Source: Rhodobacter sp. | GTDB taxonomy: Bacteria; Pseudomonadota; Alphaproteobacteria; Rhodobacterales; Rhodobacteraceae | Assembly (NCBI GenBank): GCA_016704435.1 | Contig: JADJAB010000003.1 | Coordinates: 248,001 to 312,000 of the forward strand | Reading direction: 5' to 3' | DNA: 64,000 nucleotides | The notes under the pieces: model-generated | Databases searched by the model: none | The model's input: the letters and a program-made list of their open reading frames with translations, nothing else | Told to the model about the DNA's origin: nothing | Shown here: in pieces, positions 62,609 through 64,000 of the stretch | How the letters are laid out: each line of letters begins with the position of its first letter | Numbering within the stretch: position 1 is the first letter of the stretch | Position numbers and translations under genes: made by a program

Positions 62609-63088
62609 GTGGGTGAACCCGCGCCGATCGGCGCGGAACCACCCACCCTGCCTTTCGCCGCAACCGTCTGGCGGGCGCAGTTGGCCGGGGCCGATCCGCT
62701 GGCGACGGTGCGCGCGCCGGAGGGCCGGTTCCATCATTCCGGCCAGCTGGCGATCTATGCCTCGTTGACCGCAGAGGGCAGTGCGGTGGCGATCCGCCGC
62801 TATCTGCGCGACGCCGACCCGCCGCGCGTGGTGGTGCCACTGAGGGTCGCCGCGCAACGCATCCTCGACATGACCGGCCGGCCCGCGCTTTCGGTGGTCT
62901 GGCAGGACATCCGCGCCTTGGGCGCCCGGTCTCCGACCTGGGCCTTTTCGGATGCAGCACGGGCGGCGGGGGCGCAAGGGATGCTTTATTCCTCGCGCTC
63001 GCGCCCCGATCTGACCCATCTGGTGCTGTTCGATCTGTCTCCGGCTGTCGTGCTCGGGGCCGGGGAGCCGTTGCCGTTTCCGTCTTGA
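62609..63088 (+). CDS. RES-domain protein (NAD+ phosphorylase/hydrolase-like), no antitoxin seen
   Basis: A 159-residue RES-domain protein. The three name-giving residues are visible: Arg in TVWRAQL (about 22), Glu in ASLTAEGSA (about 56) and Ser in LYSSRSRP near the end; VVVPLRV and WAFSDAARAAGAQGML are also in family style. RES toxins break down NAD+ and are normally encoded with a Xre/MbcA-ParS antitoxin. Here the gene lies seven bases after trxB with no antitoxin on either side. GTG at 62609 is used; TTG at 62588 inside trxB is an alternative. It may be a non-toxic relative. Confidence 0.7.
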   Translation: MGEPAPIGAEPPTLPFAATVWRAQLAGADPLATVRAPEGRFHHSGQLAIYASLTAEGSAVAIRRYLRDADPPRVVVPLRVAAQRILDMTGRPALSVVWQDIRALGARSPTWAFSDAARAAGAQGMLYSSRSRPDLTHLVLFDLSPAVVLGAGEPLPFPS

Positions 63089-63150
63089 TCCGGGTCATGG
63101 CGGTGCCGTGACGACAGGCGCAATCTTTCAGACAGCCGAAGGAGGCGCAC

Positions 63151-63519
63151 ATGATCCTGATAGCGACGATCCTGCTGGTCTTCGTTGTGATCTTCATGGT
63201 TCCCGTCGCGGTCTATGGCGCGGTCTCTGCCGCGACCGGCCTGATGCCGCCCGGAGACCGGCCGTTCCGGTTTCTGGCCGGCGTGGCGGTATCGAAGCTG
63301 GGCACGGCGGCGGCCTTCGTCCTGATCTGGCACCTGGGCGGCGGCATCACCGGCGGTTGGCCGGTCTATGCCGCGCTGTGGTTCGCGATGCTGGGGCTGG
63401 GAGAGCTGGGCCAGGCCCTTGGTCCCGACTATTCCTGGACCGAAGCGGCGGCTGGCCTGGTGTCGGAGGCGATCTACCTGCCGCTGGCGGGCTGGGCGAC
63501 GGCGGTCTTGCTGGGCTGA
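63151..63519 (+). CDS. small membrane protein of unknown function
   Basis: A 122-residue protein with four hydrophobic segments (about 2-24, 40-62, 66-86 and 99-121): ILIATILLVFVVIFMVPVAV, GVAVSKLGTAAAFVLIW, then WFAMLGLGELGQALGPDYS. I cannot place it in a family. A strong GAAGGAGG precedes the ATG at 63151. It lies after the RES gene by 62 bases and may be in the same transcript. Confidence 0.6.
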   Translation: MILIATILLVFVVIFMVPVAVYGAVSAATGLMPPGDRPFRFLAGVAVSKLGTAAAFVLIWHLGGGITGGWPVYAALWFAMLGLGELGQALGPDYSWTEAAAGLVSEAIYLPLAGWATAVLLG

Positions 63520-63671
63520 TCCGGCCGGAAAAACCGCCCGCCTGCTGCAGCACCGCGGAAAACCCGCCCGTCCTGCGCCAAAACCGCAGCATATCCGCCT
63601 TTTCTTGCGGCCGCGGCACTGCCAGCGCTTGAATCTCGCCACAATGGCGGGCTAGGACCGCGCGCGAAAGA

Positions 63672-63688
63672 CGGGGGGCTTACCCCCG
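63672..63688. other. G-rich hairpin before sat
   Basis: CGGGGG and CCCCCG pair around a five-base loop, 29 bases before the sat start. No T run follows. It may be a weak terminator of the upstream transcript or a leader structure. The remaining gap 63520-63671 shows nothing that I recognise. Confidence 0.3.
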
Positions 63689-63716
63689 CCCGGCAGTGCG
63701 ATTGAAAGGCCTTCCG

Positions 63717-64000
63717 ATGACGCTTGCGAACCTTGCTCCGATCCCGGAGCTGTATGTGTCCCATGACTCCGCCCAGAAGCTGAAGCTTGAGGCCGGCGCC
63801 CTGCCGTCCTGGGACCTGACCCCGCGCCAGATCTGCGATCTGGAGCTGTTGATGAACGGCGGCTTCAACCCGCTGAAGGGCTTCATGGGGCAGGCCGACT
63901 ACGATGGCGTGGTGGAGAACATGCGGCTGGACTCCGGCGCGCTGTTCCCGATTCCGGTCACGCTGGACGTGTCGGAGAAATTCGCCGAAACCGTCGAGCC
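63717..64000 (+). CDS. sat: sulfate adenylyltransferase (ATP sulfurylase), N-terminal part
   Basis: The first 94 residues of ATP sulfurylase, which activates sulfate to adenosine 5'-phosphosulfate. APIPELYVSHDSAQKLKLEAG and WDLTPRQICDLELLMNGGFNPLKGF match Sat N-termini; YDGVVENMRLDSGALFPIPVTLDVSE follows. In many Rhodobacteraceae this gene encodes a Sat-CysC fusion, which cannot be checked as the window ends. The ATG at 63717 has GAAAGG upstream. A stable hairpin lies just before it. Confidence 0.9.
   Translation, partial: MTLANLAPIPELYVSHDSAQKLKLEAGALPSWDLTPRQICDLELLMNGGFNPLKGFMGQADYDGVVENMRLDSGALFPIPVTLDVSEKFAETVE

Overview
The window is GC-rich chromosomal DNA from an alphaproteobacterium. 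Gene content and order point to the Rhodobacteraceae (Rhodobacter, Tabrizicola, Gemmobacter and relatives): rsmI-yraN-gshB opposite an LpoA-like lipoprotein, glnD-murJ-rhomboid-trpS, coaBC-dut-ThiF, tandem MerR genes beside an acyl-CoA dehydrogenase, lrp opposite trxB, and TauE/SafE plus a TIGR02186 protein. This is inference from family knowledge; no 16S rRNA gene or other taxonomic marker was seen. I found no tRNA, rRNA, CRISPR array, insertion sequence or prophage.

Layout. 0-6.3 kb: a cut-off M3 peptidase, a secreted esterase, part of an amino-acid ABC importer, a LigB-type dioxygenase, a LAS-like metallopeptidase and an amidase. 6.3-13.3 kb: DUF1761, ThiF/MoeB, dut, coaBC, a ChaN-like protein and a sigma-32 factor on the minus strand, then cobU, a phosphatase and a GST on the plus strand. 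13.3-27.5 kb: comM behind probable CtrA boxes; rsmI-yraN-gshB-esterase opposite the LpoA-like gene; glnD, murJ, an apparently inactive rhomboid, trpS, a membrane protein and YbjN. 27.5-30.3 kb: tightly overlapping proC, csaA-like, D-2-hydroxyacid dehydrogenase and sulfotransferase genes. 30.5-40.8 kb: a minus-strand fatty-acid beta-oxidation locus (fadB, fadA, GST, acyl-CoA dehydrogenase, two MerR regulators), with five small NTF2-like/cupin genes between fadA and fadB. 40.9-49.6 kb: thioesterases, a MATE exporter, a universal stress protein, a Pro-rich serine protease, a phosphoethanolamine transferase joined to a dgkA remnant, a NifU-like protein, tsaB and rimI. 49.7-55.4 kb: a BMP-type nucleoside ABC importer followed by purine nucleoside phosphorylase, so uptake and phosphorolysis are linked. 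55.4-64 kb: TauE/SafE, a TIGR02186 protein, ubiK, lgt, midA, pgeF, a probable small RNA, lrp, trxB, a lone RES-domain gene, a small membrane protein and the start of sat.

About twenty genes carry frame breaks, including genes that should be essential (dut, coaBC). Many breaks are restored by adding or removing one base in a short C or G run, and they crowd at 39.8-43.9 kb and 53.2-56.4 kb. This looks more like unpolished sequence than gene decay. Such genes are listed as pseudogene because the frame is broken as given, with the reconstructed product described.

Most distinctive items: the NTF2/cupin module inside the beta-oxidation locus, CtrA-like boxes before comM, a possible sRNA with an anti-Shine-Dalgarno loop before lrp, a near-perfect operator-like repeat between lrp and trxB, an orphan RES gene, and a repeated hairpin-plus-box intergenic element.
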